Shown here: piece by piece, positions 14,094 through 22,099 of the stretch
How positions within the stretch are numbered: position 1 is the stretch's first letter
Layout: every line of letters starts with the position of its first letter
Source of the DNA: Bacillota bacterium
Lineage (GTDB): Bacteria > Bacillota > Clostridia > Christensenellales > UMGS416
DNA length: 27,501 bases
Assembly (NCBI GenBank): GCA_023409755.1
Contig: JAEYRA010000142.1
Span: 1-27,501, forward strand
Direction: 5' to 3'
The notes under the pieces: generated by a model
What the model was told of the DNA's origin: nothing
Seen by the model: only the letters and a program-made list of their open reading frames with translations
Databases searched by the model: none
Translations under genes and position numbers: made by a program

Positions 14094-14120
14094 GAATACG
14101 CGAGATAGCGGGGGGATGGG

Positions 14121-14987
14121 TCAGCCCTTACCCTCCTTGCGGTGCTCGTTGTCAGCCATCCACAGTGAGCCCGCCAGCCCCGCCAGGAACACGCCGGTGC
14201 AGATGAGCGCCGCCGGGTAGCCGCCGGGGATGATGACGAGGGTGGAGCCCAGTACGATGCCAAGGATGGCGTGGTACATGACGGAGTGAGCGCGGTCGAA
14301 GAGGAAGTTCATGAGCCGCGCCAGCGCCAACACGATGAGCACATACCCCGCAAAGAAGGGGAGCAGCACCACCGGCTGCAGGTCTTTGATGCCGTTCATC
14401 AGCGGCTCCAGCAGCCCCAGGAACAGGATGAAGTTGGAAGGGCTGAGGCCGGGGATGACGGTGCCCAGGCCCATGAGCGCCCCGGCAAAGCCCCACACAC
14501 CGGCCGAGTCGGTGGGCAGCTGGGTGCCGCCTCCGTTTTGCAGCAGCATCAGGCCCACCAGCGTGGCCACACCGAAGGCGACCATGACGAGCCAATGCCA
14601 GCTCTTGCGGCCCTGCTCGCCCGCAGTTTTATAGAGGGAGGGCAGAGTGCCCACGATGCCGCCGATGAAGAACCACAGCACATAGCTGCCCCACCGCTCC
14701 AGCAGGGCGGAAAGCAGCACCGCGAAGACCAGGAGCCCCACGCCCATGCCCAGCGCCACCGGCAACAGGAACAGGATGTTGCGCCGGGTGAGGTTGCGCC
14801 GGAGGTCGCCCAGTACGCGCATGAGCGGCTCATAGATGCCCAGCACCACTGCCAGCACGCCGCCGCTGATGCCCGGCAGCACCGCGCCGGAGATGATGAC
14901 CATGCCCTTGACAAAGCGCAGCGCCCATTGACCCAAGCCGCCGGAGTCTGGCGTCACATAGGCGGCAGTCGATTTTGACTCTTTCAT
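14121..14987 (-). CDS. popT: DUF368 / PopT-type polyprenyl-phosphate transporter
   Basis: A 288-residue polytopic membrane protein with about 8 hydrophobic segments. It has the two-repeat pattern of DUF368: GAVLPGISGGVLAVVLG near residues 33-49 and GTVIPGLSPSNFILFLG near 175-191, each followed by a short amphipathic LxEPLM stretch. DUF368 proteins (PopT) have been shown to recycle undecaprenyl phosphate across the membrane for cell-wall and glycan synthesis. The start is ATG 14987 with AAAGGGAT about 6 bases upstream; the frame continues to 15029, but that extension lies over the promoter. It is monocistronic, with its own promoter (15020-15047) and terminator (14062-14093). The symbol is given on family grounds only. 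Confidence 0.85.
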   Translation of the reverse strand: MKESKSTAAYVTPDSGGLGQWALRFVKGMVIISGAVLPGISGGVLAVVLGIYEPLMRVLGDLRRNLTRRNILFLLPVALGMGVGLLVFAVLLSALLERWGSYVLWFFIGGIVGTLPSLYKTAGEQGRKSWHWLVMVAFGVATLVGLMLLQNGGGTQLPTDSAGVWGFAGALMGLGTVIPGLSPSNFILFLGLLEPLMNGIKDLQPVVLLPFFAGYVLIVLALARLMNFLFDRAHSVMYHAILGIVLGSTLVIIPGGYPAALICTGVFLAGLAGSLWMADNEHRKEGKG

Positions 14988-15019
14988 GTGATCCCTTTCA
15001 AATGGTAGAGGATGGCAAT

Positions 15020-15047
15020 AGTATACCACGCGTGGCGGCCGTGTTAC
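15020..15047 (-). promoter_or_regulatory. Promoter of the DUF368 gene
   Basis: On the - strand: GTAACA (15042-15047), a 16-bp spacer and TATACT (15020-15025), with GTGG just before the -10. The leader to ATG 14987 is about 30 bases. Confidence 0.55.
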
Positions 15048-15395
15048 TACCCTGCGAGCAGGTATGCGGCAGCCTCAAACGCCTTGCCCGACGTGTGCTG
15101 GGCGGGGGGCCGGTTGTCTATCAACCATTACGTGCAGAAAGAACAGAACCGAGCGCCTCATCGCATTGCTGCACAATGCTCATCCTGCTCTCAACGATTT
15201 TGACAAATCGTCTGCCGCAGGTGTGGGGGTAATACCGCTTCATTCGCCGGGAGGAACACCGTTATTGGCGCAAATGAAAGAGCCATTTTCGCCTACGGCC
15301 ACGTTCTGGAAAACATGCATGAGGAGTTTGGCAGTCCGTCACCCGGCGGCATGCGCGGTGGGCGAAGGCGAGTGTGTCGACTTGTTGACACGCAG
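15048..15395. other. Intergenic stretch without a supported gene
   Basis: Between the DUF368 promoter and the adhesin terminator I see no convincing gene or RNA. The GTGTGCTGGGCGGGG half of the adhesin terminator occurs once more at about 15097-15111, so part of the terminator may have been duplicated. A small inverted repeat, GTGTC and GACAC, lies at about 15374-15392. The open frame 15064-15492 has no ribosome site and runs into the terminator. Confidence 0.5.
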
Positions 15396-15429
15396 AACGC
15401 CCCGCCCAGCGTGTGCTGGGCGGGGCGTT
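15396..15429 (-). terminator. Strong hairpin after the surface-protein gene
   Basis: A perfect 15-bp stem, AACGCCCCGCCCAGC at 15396-15410 with 15415-15429, loop GTGT. It begins 28 bp past the adhesin stop codon. The T-tract on the - strand is poor (TCTGCG), so efficiency is uncertain. Confidence 0.7.
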
Positions 15430-15457
15430 GTCAGTCAGGGTTCAGATCGAGGGAGAC

Positions 15458-18400
15458 TTACTTGCTCTTCTGGGTCTTGCGCTTGCGGGTGAAGAGCACC
15501 AGCAGCACGCCGCCCAGCAGCCCCAGGCCACCCAGGATCATCAGGTTGTAGTCCATCATGCCGGTCTGGATATCCTCCGGCGGGTTGTAGGTGTTGAGCA
15601 GGTTGATGGTCTTCACATCGCCGCTCTTCACAATCACCGGCACCGGGGTGTCGTTGAGTTCATAGTTCTTCGGGGCCTTGGTCTCCACCAGCCAGTAGTT
15701 GGTCTCGGGGTCGAGCCCTTCGAACACGATCTGGCCCTTGGAGTCGGTCTTCTGCTCGTCCACCAGGTTCATGTCCATGTCGTACAGGGCGAAGGTGGCA
15801 CCAGCCAGCCGCGCGCCGGTCAGACTGTCGGTCTTGATGAGGAGCAGGTCACCGGTTTCCAGACCCTCCGGCGGGTTGGCGGTGTTGAGAATCGTCACCG
15901 TGCTCAGCCACACGCCCTTGTCATCCACCGCGATGGTGTTTTCGCTGGTCTTCTGGGGCTCCACCTTCACGTTGATCGGGGCGCCCAGGGCCAGGTAACC
16001 TTCGGGGGCGGTGTCTTCCACCAGCCAGTAGCTGCCAGGAGCCAGGTCGGTGAAGAGCGCCTTGCCGTCAGTGCCGGTGGTGGCCGAGGCGATCAGACCC
16101 GTGGGGGTCGTGCCTTCCATGCCGGTGTAGAGGCTGAAGGCCGCGCCGGTCAGGGGGGCGTTGGTCAGGCTGTCCGCCTTGATAATCTGCAGGTTACCCC
16201 TCGGGGTGTCGGTGATGGCAGCCGCCGTCGGGATCAGGATGTTGTCCTCATTCAGGCGGTCGGCCAGGTTGATGGTCACGGGGCGGACGGTGTGGTCAAC
16301 CACGTAGCCAGCCGGTTCGCTCAGTTCCTTCAGGTAGAAGGTCGTCTGCTCACCCGTCAGGATGAGGTCGCCGCTCACCGCTTTGCCGTTGGCGTCGGTC
16401 GTCAGCACTTCCAGGCTGCCGGTGCCGTCGTTGGCGTTGTCAGCGATGGCAGCCGCCTCGGTGGCGTACAGGCCGATCTTGATGTCAGCCATGGCCTTGT
16501 CGAACACATTGTCGGTCTTGGTGACCTCAATGCGGCCGATGGGGTCGTTGACGAAGGGCTGCTCCACCAGGGACACGAACTGGCCGGGGGTGGTGATGGA
16601 GAAGAACCGCTTGTCGTCGGGGAAGATGTTGTAGCCGGGGGCCTGCAGAATCTCTGCGATGTAGTAGTCGCCGATGGGCAGGTCACTGAAGGTCAGCCGA
16701 CCGTTATCACCGGTCAGGCCGGTCATCAGCGGCAGGGCGGGGGTGCTTTCCGCACGGGGAGTCGGGTCGTTGGGCTCATTCTCCACCGCGAAGAGGCCGA
16801 AGGTCGTGCCGGGCACGGGGATCAGGTTCTCTTCGGTGCTGCGGCTGTCGAGCTTCAGGATCTCCACCGAGCCAATGCCGTTGTTCTGGAAGGTGAAGGA
16901 ACCCGCATTCTTGGCCGTGCCGTCGACGGTGAAGGTGTACACGTTGCTGTCGTAGGTGTATCCGGCCGGGTAGGTGTAGCCTTCCAGGGCGTTGGGGCCT
17001 ACCTCGGTCAGGGTGTAGTTGCCATAGGCCAGGCCGTTCACGGTCACGCCGTTCGGGTCGTCGGCCGGCACGTCGATGTACAGGTCCGCCACGCCTACGT
17101 CAGAGGTAAGGCGCAGAAGGAACTTGAACGTCGGGATGGTGTCTCCTTCGTTGTAGTCGTAGTTGGGCACGTCCTTGACGATGGTGACCTGGCCCAGCTG
17201 CTTGTTGGTGACGGTCAGCGCCAGGTTCAGGGTGCCCTGGTTGTCGGTGTCCGTCACGGTGAACTGGCCATTGTCGAAGGTCAGGCTGCCGCCGGTCTGG
17301 GTGATGCCCACCAGGGCGTAGCCGGTCATGCCGCTCAGGTCCTCGCTCACCGCGTAGGTCGCACCGTAGGTCAGGCTATCGATGGTCTTGGCCGTGCCGT
17401 CCGCGGGCAGGTTCACGGTGTGGGTGTCGGTGGCGTCATTGACGTTGGTCACGGTCACCGGGAAGGTCGTGCCGTCCGGGGCGGTGGAGCCTTGCTCCAG
17501 AGCCTTGGCGATCTCGATGGAGGCGGTGCGGGCGGTGTTGGTAACGGTCACGCCCTCGCTCTCGCCGTTGACGGTGATGATGCCGTCGTTGCTGAGGTCG
17601 GTGCCGGCATTTGCGGCGATGCTCACCGTGTAGCCATAGAGCGTGCTGCCGATGATCTCGACCACCGAGTAGTTGTTGTCGTAGTAGAGGTCGGTGAAGG
17701 TCGCAGTCTTTTCGGTGGGCCAGGTAATGGTCTTCTCAGCGATCTTCGCGCCGTTCTGGTGAAGCTCGAAGGTGATGGGGGTCGGGCTGGCCGGCTCGCT
17801 GCCTACGAAGGCTTTGGTGACGGTCAGGCTGCCCTTCTTGCGCTCGTTGGTGACGGAGACCGGCACCGCGGTGGCGCTGTTCACGTCGAAGGTCACCGGG
17901 TCGATCACCGGGGTGGTGGAGCCGTCAGGGTTGACCTCAGCCACCGAGTAGCCGGTGTCGTAGTAGATGTCGTTGAAGGTCACGCTGGTGTTGGCAGAAG
18001 TCCAGTTCAGGGTCTTCTCCTCCACCATGGTACTGCCCTTCATCAGGCGGAAGGTCAGGGTGGCGGCCTCGGGGGCATAGCCCGCGGTGTAGCTCTTGGT
18101 CACGGTGACCGAGCCCTTGTTGCGCACGTTGGTCACGTTGATGGTGGCTTGGGAGGCGGTGTTGTCCAGGGCCACAGTGGCCGGGTCATACACCGGGGTG
18201 AAGGAACCGTCAGCGTTGACTTCAACGACCGAGTAGTTGTCGTCAAAGAGGAGGCCGGTAAAGGTCACGCTGGTCTGGGTGGGGAAGTTCATCGACTGGA
18301 GCTGCCCGGCCACGGGGTTGCCGTCCTTCAACAGCTGGAAGGTCAGCGTAGCGCTGGCAGGGGCAAAGCCCGAGGTGTAGCTCTTGTTGACGGTGATCTT

Positions 18401-20497
18401 ACCGGTGGTCTTGCGGGCGTTGTCGCACACGACCTTCTCGTCGCCGTCCACCACGATCTTGCCGTTGGTGATGGTGGTGCCGGCGCCGGCGGCGTAGGTC
18501 ACCACGTAGTTGCCATCCGCCGACGTCTCCACAATGCTGTAGTCATTGGCCATGAAGAGGCCGGTCCATGTGAGCTTCTGGTTGGCGGCGGTCATTGTCT
18601 TCGGTGCGCCGATTGCGGTGGCGCCCTTGTAGAGCTGGAAGCTCACCGGGTAGGCATCGTGGCCCAGGGAGAAGGTCTTGGTCAGCTCAATGCTGCCGGG
18701 CTTGGAGTTGACGCACTCCAGGCTCTCGTTGCCGTTGACGGTGATCTTCCTGGCGTTGTAATCAGTGTCGCTGCCGGCTGTGAAGTACACGCCGTTGGCC
18801 ACGTAACCGGTGGGAAGGTTGATCTCCTCCACGGTGTAATCGTCGTCATAGGGCAGGTTCTTGAACTCGACCTTGTTGGAGGAGCTCGTGTTGCTCCAAT
18901 TGAAGGACTTCACCGACTGGGCGGCATCGGGGTAGGGTTGGCCGCCCTTCTTGAGCTGGAAGGTGAAGGTGGTGCCGTGACTGGGTGTGCCACTCACCAG
19001 TTTCTTGGTGATGGTGATGGAACCTTTCTTGCGGTTGTTTGTGACATTGACTTTCTCGTCGCCGTTGACGACGATGTTCTTGCCGTTGACCACTGAACCG
19101 CCAGTAAAGGAGGTGCCAGGCCCGGCAGTGATGTTGCCGAACTCGTACACCATGCCGGTGGGCAGGGTTTCGGTCAAGGTGTAGGTGCCGTGGAACAAGC
19201 CTTCAAAGAGCACTTTGTTCTTGGTGGCGTCGTTGGCGTCCCACTTTATTTCCTTGGTCTGGTCATAATCTTTGCCGGTCAGGCGGAAGGTGAAGACGTC
19301 ACCCGCTTTGGCGTAGCTGCCCGGCCCCATCTGCTTGGTGACCTCCAGGCTGCCAGTCTTGCGGTTGTTGGTCACTCTGACCTTCTCATCGCCGTTGACG
19401 ACGATTTTGCCGTTGTCAAGGTCGGTGCCGTCGGCAACTACGATATCGCCCAACGAGAAGGACGACCCATCGGGCAGGTTCTCGGTCAGGGTGTACTTGC
19501 CGTAGAACAGGTTGTTGAACTTTGTCTTGTTATTGTCGTTGTCGCTGGCGTCCCAGTTGATGATGTTGGTTTCGTTGTAGCCGTTGGGGCCAGTCAGCGT
19601 GAAGGAGAAGGACTCGGTGGGCAGGGCATAGCCGGTGCCGATGAGCTTGGTGACCTCCAGGCTGGCGCCCCGCTTGCGGCTATTCTTTACGGTGACATTC
19701 TCGTCGCCGTTGACGACAATCTTGCCGCTCTGGATGGTGGTGCCGCTCTTGGCTACCGTGGTTTGGTATTCGTATACGGAGCCATTGGGCAGGTTCTCCG
19801 TCAGGGTGTATTCACCGTAGGGAACGTTGGTGAAGGTTGTCTGGTTGCTGGCGGAACCCCAGGTGATTTCCTGGGTGACGCTGTAGCTGCCGCCGGCCAG
19901 TGTAAAGGAGAATTTGTCGCCGGCCTCGGCGAAGCCGATCTGCATTTCCTTGGTCACCGTCACACTGCCGGGGACGGGAGCGTTGGAGAAGGAGATTCCG
20001 GCGTACTTGTCGGTCAACCACTTATAGGTGTTGCCGCCGTACGACAGATCCTGCTTCTTGTCATTGGTCTTGTTGTCGGTGCTGATGTAGTAATAATACA
20101 CGGTGGAATTGTTGAGCACATAACCGCTCGGAGGGGTGGATTCATAAATCTTAATGAGCCGGAGATTTCTGTTGTCCGGCGCGCCGACGGTGAAGCTCTC
20201 TTGCGTATTATTAGACGAGAGGGATTTCACACTGGACGAGGTGGACTTGGCATTGGAAATCTTCGGCACCTCGGTGCCGCCGGATTTTTCCCATTTGATA
20301 TCGGCGTCCGTCGTCTCATACGTGAGCTTCATGCCGTTAAATTTGATCTGTGCACCAGTGGTGCTGTCGGTTTTAGTGACAGTGAACCCGCCATAGCATG
20401 CGTTGGCGATGGTGGCAGACAGCGTAGTAAACCCGTTGCTGAATACTGTCAGGAATACTGCGACAAAGGCGATGAATTTGCGGAATGTCGCTTTCAT
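15458..20497 (-). CDS. Large Cna-B/SpaA-type isopeptide-domain surface protein (pilin-like adhesin)
   Basis: 1679 residues. A signal peptide (about 1-33, Lys/Arg start, hydrophobic core, ending ANA) is followed by an N-terminal beta domain and about fourteen tandem beta domains. Each opens with a G-S-[IV]-x-[IV]-x-K strand (for example GSVTVTK, GSLEVTK, GSVEILK) and carries a Glu in TLTENLP, SVVEVN or WLVEDTAPEGY. The last four (GSVEILKLDS onward) look like classic SpaA/Cna-B domains, where Lys-Asn isopeptide bonds are typical. Domains 1-8 form a looser set with a KIVVNGDE motif. The C terminus has a hydrophobic segment (about 1652-1669) and RKRK, the layout of a sortase signal, but the motif is PPEDIQTG rather than LPxTG. 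No sortase lies in the window. AGGAGG is 7 bases before ATG 20497. The small unknown gene upstream, 79 bp away on the same strand, is probably co-transcribed. The very long open frames on the opposite strand are shadows. Confidence 0.93.
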   Translation of the reverse strand: MKATFRKFIAFVAVFLTVFSNGFTTLSATIANACYGGFTVTKTDSTTGAQIKFNGMKLTYETTDADIKWEKSGGTEVPKISNAKSTSSSVKSLSSNNTQESFTVGAPDNRNLRLIKIYESTPPSGYVLNNSTVYYYYISTDNKTNDKKQDLSYGGNTYKWLTDKYAGISFSNAPVPGSVTVTKEMQIGFAEAGDKFSFTLAGGSYSVTQEITWGSASNQTTFTNVPYGEYTLTENLPNGSVYEYQTTVAKSGTTIQSGKIVVNGDENVTVKNSRKRGASLEVTKLIGTGYALPTESFSFTLTGPNGYNETNIINWDASDNDNNKTKFNNLFYGKYTLTENLPDGSSFSLGDIVVADGTDLDNGKIVVNGDEKVRVTNNRKTGSLEVTKQMGPGSYAKAGDVFTFRLTGKDYDQTKEIKWDANDATKNKVLFEGLFHGTYTLTETLPTGMVYEFGNITAGPGTSFTGGSVVNGKNIVVNGDEKVNVTNNRKKGSITITKKLVSGTPSHGTTFTFQLKKGGQPYPDAAQSVKSFNWSNTSSSNKVEFKNLPYDDDYTVEEINLPTGYVANGVYFTAGSDTDYNARKITVNGNESLECVNSKPGSIELTKTFSLGHDAYPVSFQLYKGATAIGAPKTMTAANQKLTWTGLFMANDYSIVETSADGNYVVTYAAGAGTTITNGKIVVDGDEKVVCDNARKTTGKITVNKSYTSGFAPASATLTFQLLKDGNPVAGQLQSMNFPTQTSVTFTGLLFDDNYSVVEVNADGSFTPVYDPATVALDNTASQATINVTNVRNKGSVTVTKSYTAGYAPEAATLTFRLMKGSTMVEEKTLNWTSANTSVTFNDIYYDTGYSVAEVNPDGSTTPVIDPVTFDVNSATAVPVSVTNERKKGSLTVTKAFVGSEPASPTPITFELHQNGAKIAEKTITWPTEKTATFTDLYYDNNYSVVEIIGSTLYGYTVSIAANAGTDLSNDGIITVNGESEGVTVTNTARTASIEIAKALEQGSTAPDGTTFPVTVTNVNDATDTHTVNLPADGTAKTIDSLTYGATYAVSEDLSGMTGYALVGITQTGGSLTFDNGQFTVTDTDNQGTLNLALTVTNKQLGQVTIVKDVPNYDYNEGDTIPTFKFLLRLTSDVGVADLYIDVPADDPNGVTVNGLAYGNYTLTEVGPNALEGYTYPAGYTYDSNVYTFTVDGTAKNAGSFTFQNNGIGSVEILKLDSRSTEENLIPVPGTTFGLFAVENEPNDPTPRAESTPALPLMTGLTGDNGRLTFSDLPIGDYYIAEILQAPGYNIFPDDKRFFSITTPGQFVSLVEQPFVNDPIGRIEVTKTDNVFDKAMADIKIGLYATEAAAIADNANDGTGSLEVLTTDANGKAVSGDLILTGEQTTFYLKELSEPAGYVVDHTVRPVTINLADRLNEDNILIPTAAAITDTPRGNLQIIKADSLTNAPLTGAAFSLYTGMEGTTPTGLIASATTGTDGKALFTDLAPGSYWLVEDTAPEGYLALGAPINVKVEPQKTSENTIAVDDKGVWLSTVTILNTANPPEGLETGDLLLIKTDSLTGARLAGATFALYDMDMNLVDEQKTDSKGQIVFEGLDPETNYWLVETKAPKNYELNDTPVPVIVKSGDVKTINLLNTYNPPEDIQTGMMDYNLMILGGLGLLGGVLLVLFTRKRKTQKSK

Positions 20498-20576
20498 GTG
20501 GTTTCCTCCTACTCATGTAGTCTTACGTGCTTGTGAGTTTGTTGTGTTCTGCGTGTTTGTTCAATGCAATGACAAT

Positions 20577-21047
20577 CTATCTCACCCACGCGGGGGTTGT
20601 TGGCTCCAGGTGTTCTTCGCTGGCCCGCACGGCCTCGTCCATCAGCCGCAGCATCTCATATTCGCTGCGAAAGGTCAGGGTCTGCCGCCGGTCAACCCAC
20701 TGGATCGTTCCCTGCCAGGTAGCGTTCTGACGGCAGAGCACCTGCACGATGAAGGTTGTGCTGCCGGCTTCGCCGGACTCCACAGGTGGATTGACTTCCA
20801 GGGTTTGGTTTTCAGACATTGGCGCGGCTCCCTTTCCCCAAGTGCGGTACTTGAACATTTTCTGCGGGTATCCGTTGCCGTCGATGTCCCGCTCGATCCA
20901 GGCGAGCAGCTCCCACAGAGACCCGAACGGACGGCCTTCATTGCTGTGCAGGTTGGTCGCCGTAAGGGCGACGGGCTGCTCCAGCGAACCGCCGGCGGTG
21001 ATGCGGTAGGTGCTGCGTGGATAACGCACGGTCAGTTCGGCAACCAT
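20577..21047 (-). CDS. Unknown protein upstream of the adhesin, two related halves
   Basis: 156 residues, no signal peptide or TM segment; I do not recognise a named family. The second half (TTFIVQVLCRQNATWQGTIQ, then FRSEYEMLRLMDEAV) resembles short proteins I recall near pilin-like genes in Clostridia, but I cannot verify that here. The first half shows a weaker version of the same pattern (YRITAG..., then FGSLWELLAWIERDI), so it may be an internal duplication. The open frame extends to TTG 21104, but that would lie across direct repeats in the promoter; ATG 21047 is preferred, although AGGAGG is 14 bases upstream (GTG 21059 is only 2 bases from it). A second ATG at 20819 has AAAGGGAG 8 bases upstream and could produce an 80-residue form. 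The adhesin starts 79 bp downstream with no terminator between, so an operon is likely. Confidence 0.65.
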   Translation of the reverse strand: MVAELTVRYPRSTYRITAGGSLEQPVALTATNLHSNEGRPFGSLWELLAWIERDIDGNGYPQKMFKYRTWGKGAAPMSENQTLEVNPPVESGEAGSTTFIVQVLCRQNATWQGTIQWVDRRQTLTFRSEYEMLRLMDEAVRASEEHLEPTTPAWVR

Positions 21048-21100
21048 TGACGCAGTCACGTCCTCCTCGTGTAAATCTTCGCTTTTAACAATACTCACCA

Positions 21101-21142
21101 CCAATCTTATGACATACTTTTTCCAATCTTAAGCCAATCTTA
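21101..21142 (-). promoter_or_regulatory. Phased direct repeats, candidate response-regulator site for the adhesin operon
   Basis: CCAATCTTA occurs exactly three times on the + strand (21101-21109, 21123-21131, 21134-21142), with starts 22 and 11 bp apart, that is two and one helical turns. Read toward the operon it is TAAGATTGG. Same-face direct repeats like this are typical of OmpR/PhoB-family response regulators. No strong -35/-10 pair is obvious (TAAGAT is a possible -10), consistent with activator dependence. Confidence 0.55.
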
Positions 21143-21149
21143 TGTAAAT

Positions 21150-21629
21150 ATTTCCCTTGGAAAAGTGAGGGGACGGTGTCGAATGCGCCCGAAACGGCCC
21201 TTCAACGCCTAAGAGCAGGCGGTTCCGTCCCATCGGTGTGGACGATTTTCCCATTCGCCCGTGGTTGGGCGAATGAGCTTGCTGGTGTGCAAGGCGGGAA
21301 ATGACTATATACATATATGTGGTAACCACGCAAACAGAACGGTGCTTCTGCCTTTTTGGGCGATCAATCGCAGGTGGAAGGTTGGGTGTGGAGGGGGCGA
21401 GACACATGATCAGTGGCGGAGAGGTCGACTGGATTGTTCCTTCGTAGGCCATGATGCACCAAGGGCGACCGGCAGTGAGTACTTTCTGGTGGCCACATGG
21501 GTGGCGGCAGTCAGCGGGTTGCATTCCCCTTGCTTGGCTTGTGTCAGTCGAGTCTCCCCTCGCTCTCTTGGGGTCGTAGTGCGGCGAATGCTTTGCCGGC
21601 TGTCCAAATGGTGTCGGTAGTTATTCTGG
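21150..21629. other. Intergenic stretch with one hairpin, no supported gene
   Basis: A 9-bp perfect hairpin lies at 21252-21275 (CATTCGCCC with GGGCGAATG, 6-base loop). A short AT-rich palindromic patch, TATACATATATGTGG, is near 21309-21323, followed by GTGGTAACCAC at about 21321-21331. The open frames across this region (21129-21524 on -, 21261-21620 on +) lack ribosome sites and family resemblance, so I do not call them. Confidence 0.5.
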
Positions 21630-22030
21630 CTTTCCTTCCGTACGTCGCTTGCGCTGCGATGCGGCGGGTGCTTTGCTTACGCAAAGCACCCAAAGCTTGT
21701 ACGGTTAGGCGCGCCTGGGGGCGCTCTGCAGCGAGTGCTTTGATTGCGGCTCGCAAGGACTGTTGCGGTTGTTCGAGCTTTCTTTCCGTACGTCGCTTGC
21801 GCCGCGATGCGGCGGGTGCTTTGCTTTCGCAAAGCACCCAAAGCTTGTACGGTTAGGCGCGCCTGGGGGCGCGCCTTGCAGCGAGTGCTTTTATTGCGGC
21901 TCGCATGGGCGGTTGTGGTTGTTCGAGCCTTGCTTCCGCCCTCGCTTGGCGCTGCCTGCGGCAGCGAGTGCTTTGCCAAAGGCAAAGCACTGTAAGCTCG
22001 GTCGGCTAGGCGCGCCTGGGGACGCGCCTG
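21630..22030. repeat. About 150-bp tandem array of hairpin units
   Basis: Three units with landmarks 148 and 152 bp apart. Unit 1 hairpin 21666-21691: arms GGGTGCTTTGC and GCAAAGCACCC. Unit 2: 21814-21839, same arms. Unit 3: 21968-21990, arms GTGCTTTGCC and GGCAAAGCAC. Each hairpin is followed by a TTGTACGGTTAGGCGCGCCT-type block containing the palindrome AGGCGCGCCT. TTCCGTACGTCGCTTGCG precedes the first two. The array ends just before the yicC promoter. Reading frames across it are repeat translations. Confidence 0.8.
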
Positions 22031-22036
22031 ACCCCT

Positions 22037-22064
22037 TTTACAACCCACCCAACTGTGGTATACT
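22037..22064 (+). promoter_or_regulatory. Promoter of the yicC-remA-gmk-rpoZ-coaBC operon
   Basis: TTTACA (22037-22042), a 16-bp spacer and TATACT (22059-22064), with TGTGG just upstream of the -10 (extended -10). The leader to ATG 22100 is about 30 bases. Confidence 0.7.
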
Positions 22065-22099
22065 TACATTTCAAAGTGGGAGCCACATGGGAGGTTCGT

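Noticed and set aside
15174..15237. Promoter with TTGACA at about 15200 in the gap before the adhesin terminator
   Set aside because: The nearest -10-like sequence is about 22 bp away and there is no gene downstream on that strand.
15413..19096. A 1227-codon open frame on the + strand opposite the adhesin (and another at 19190-20536)
   Set aside because: It is exactly antisense to a well-supported repetitive gene. The repeated GC-rich codons keep the opposite frame free of stops. It has no ribosome site, and its Gly/Val/His-rich composition is what the antisense of Thr/Asn/Asp/Gly codons gives.
21544..22048. Frames of 97-123 codons in the second array
   Set aside because: Same reasoning: repeat-derived, overlapping on both strands, with no start signals.
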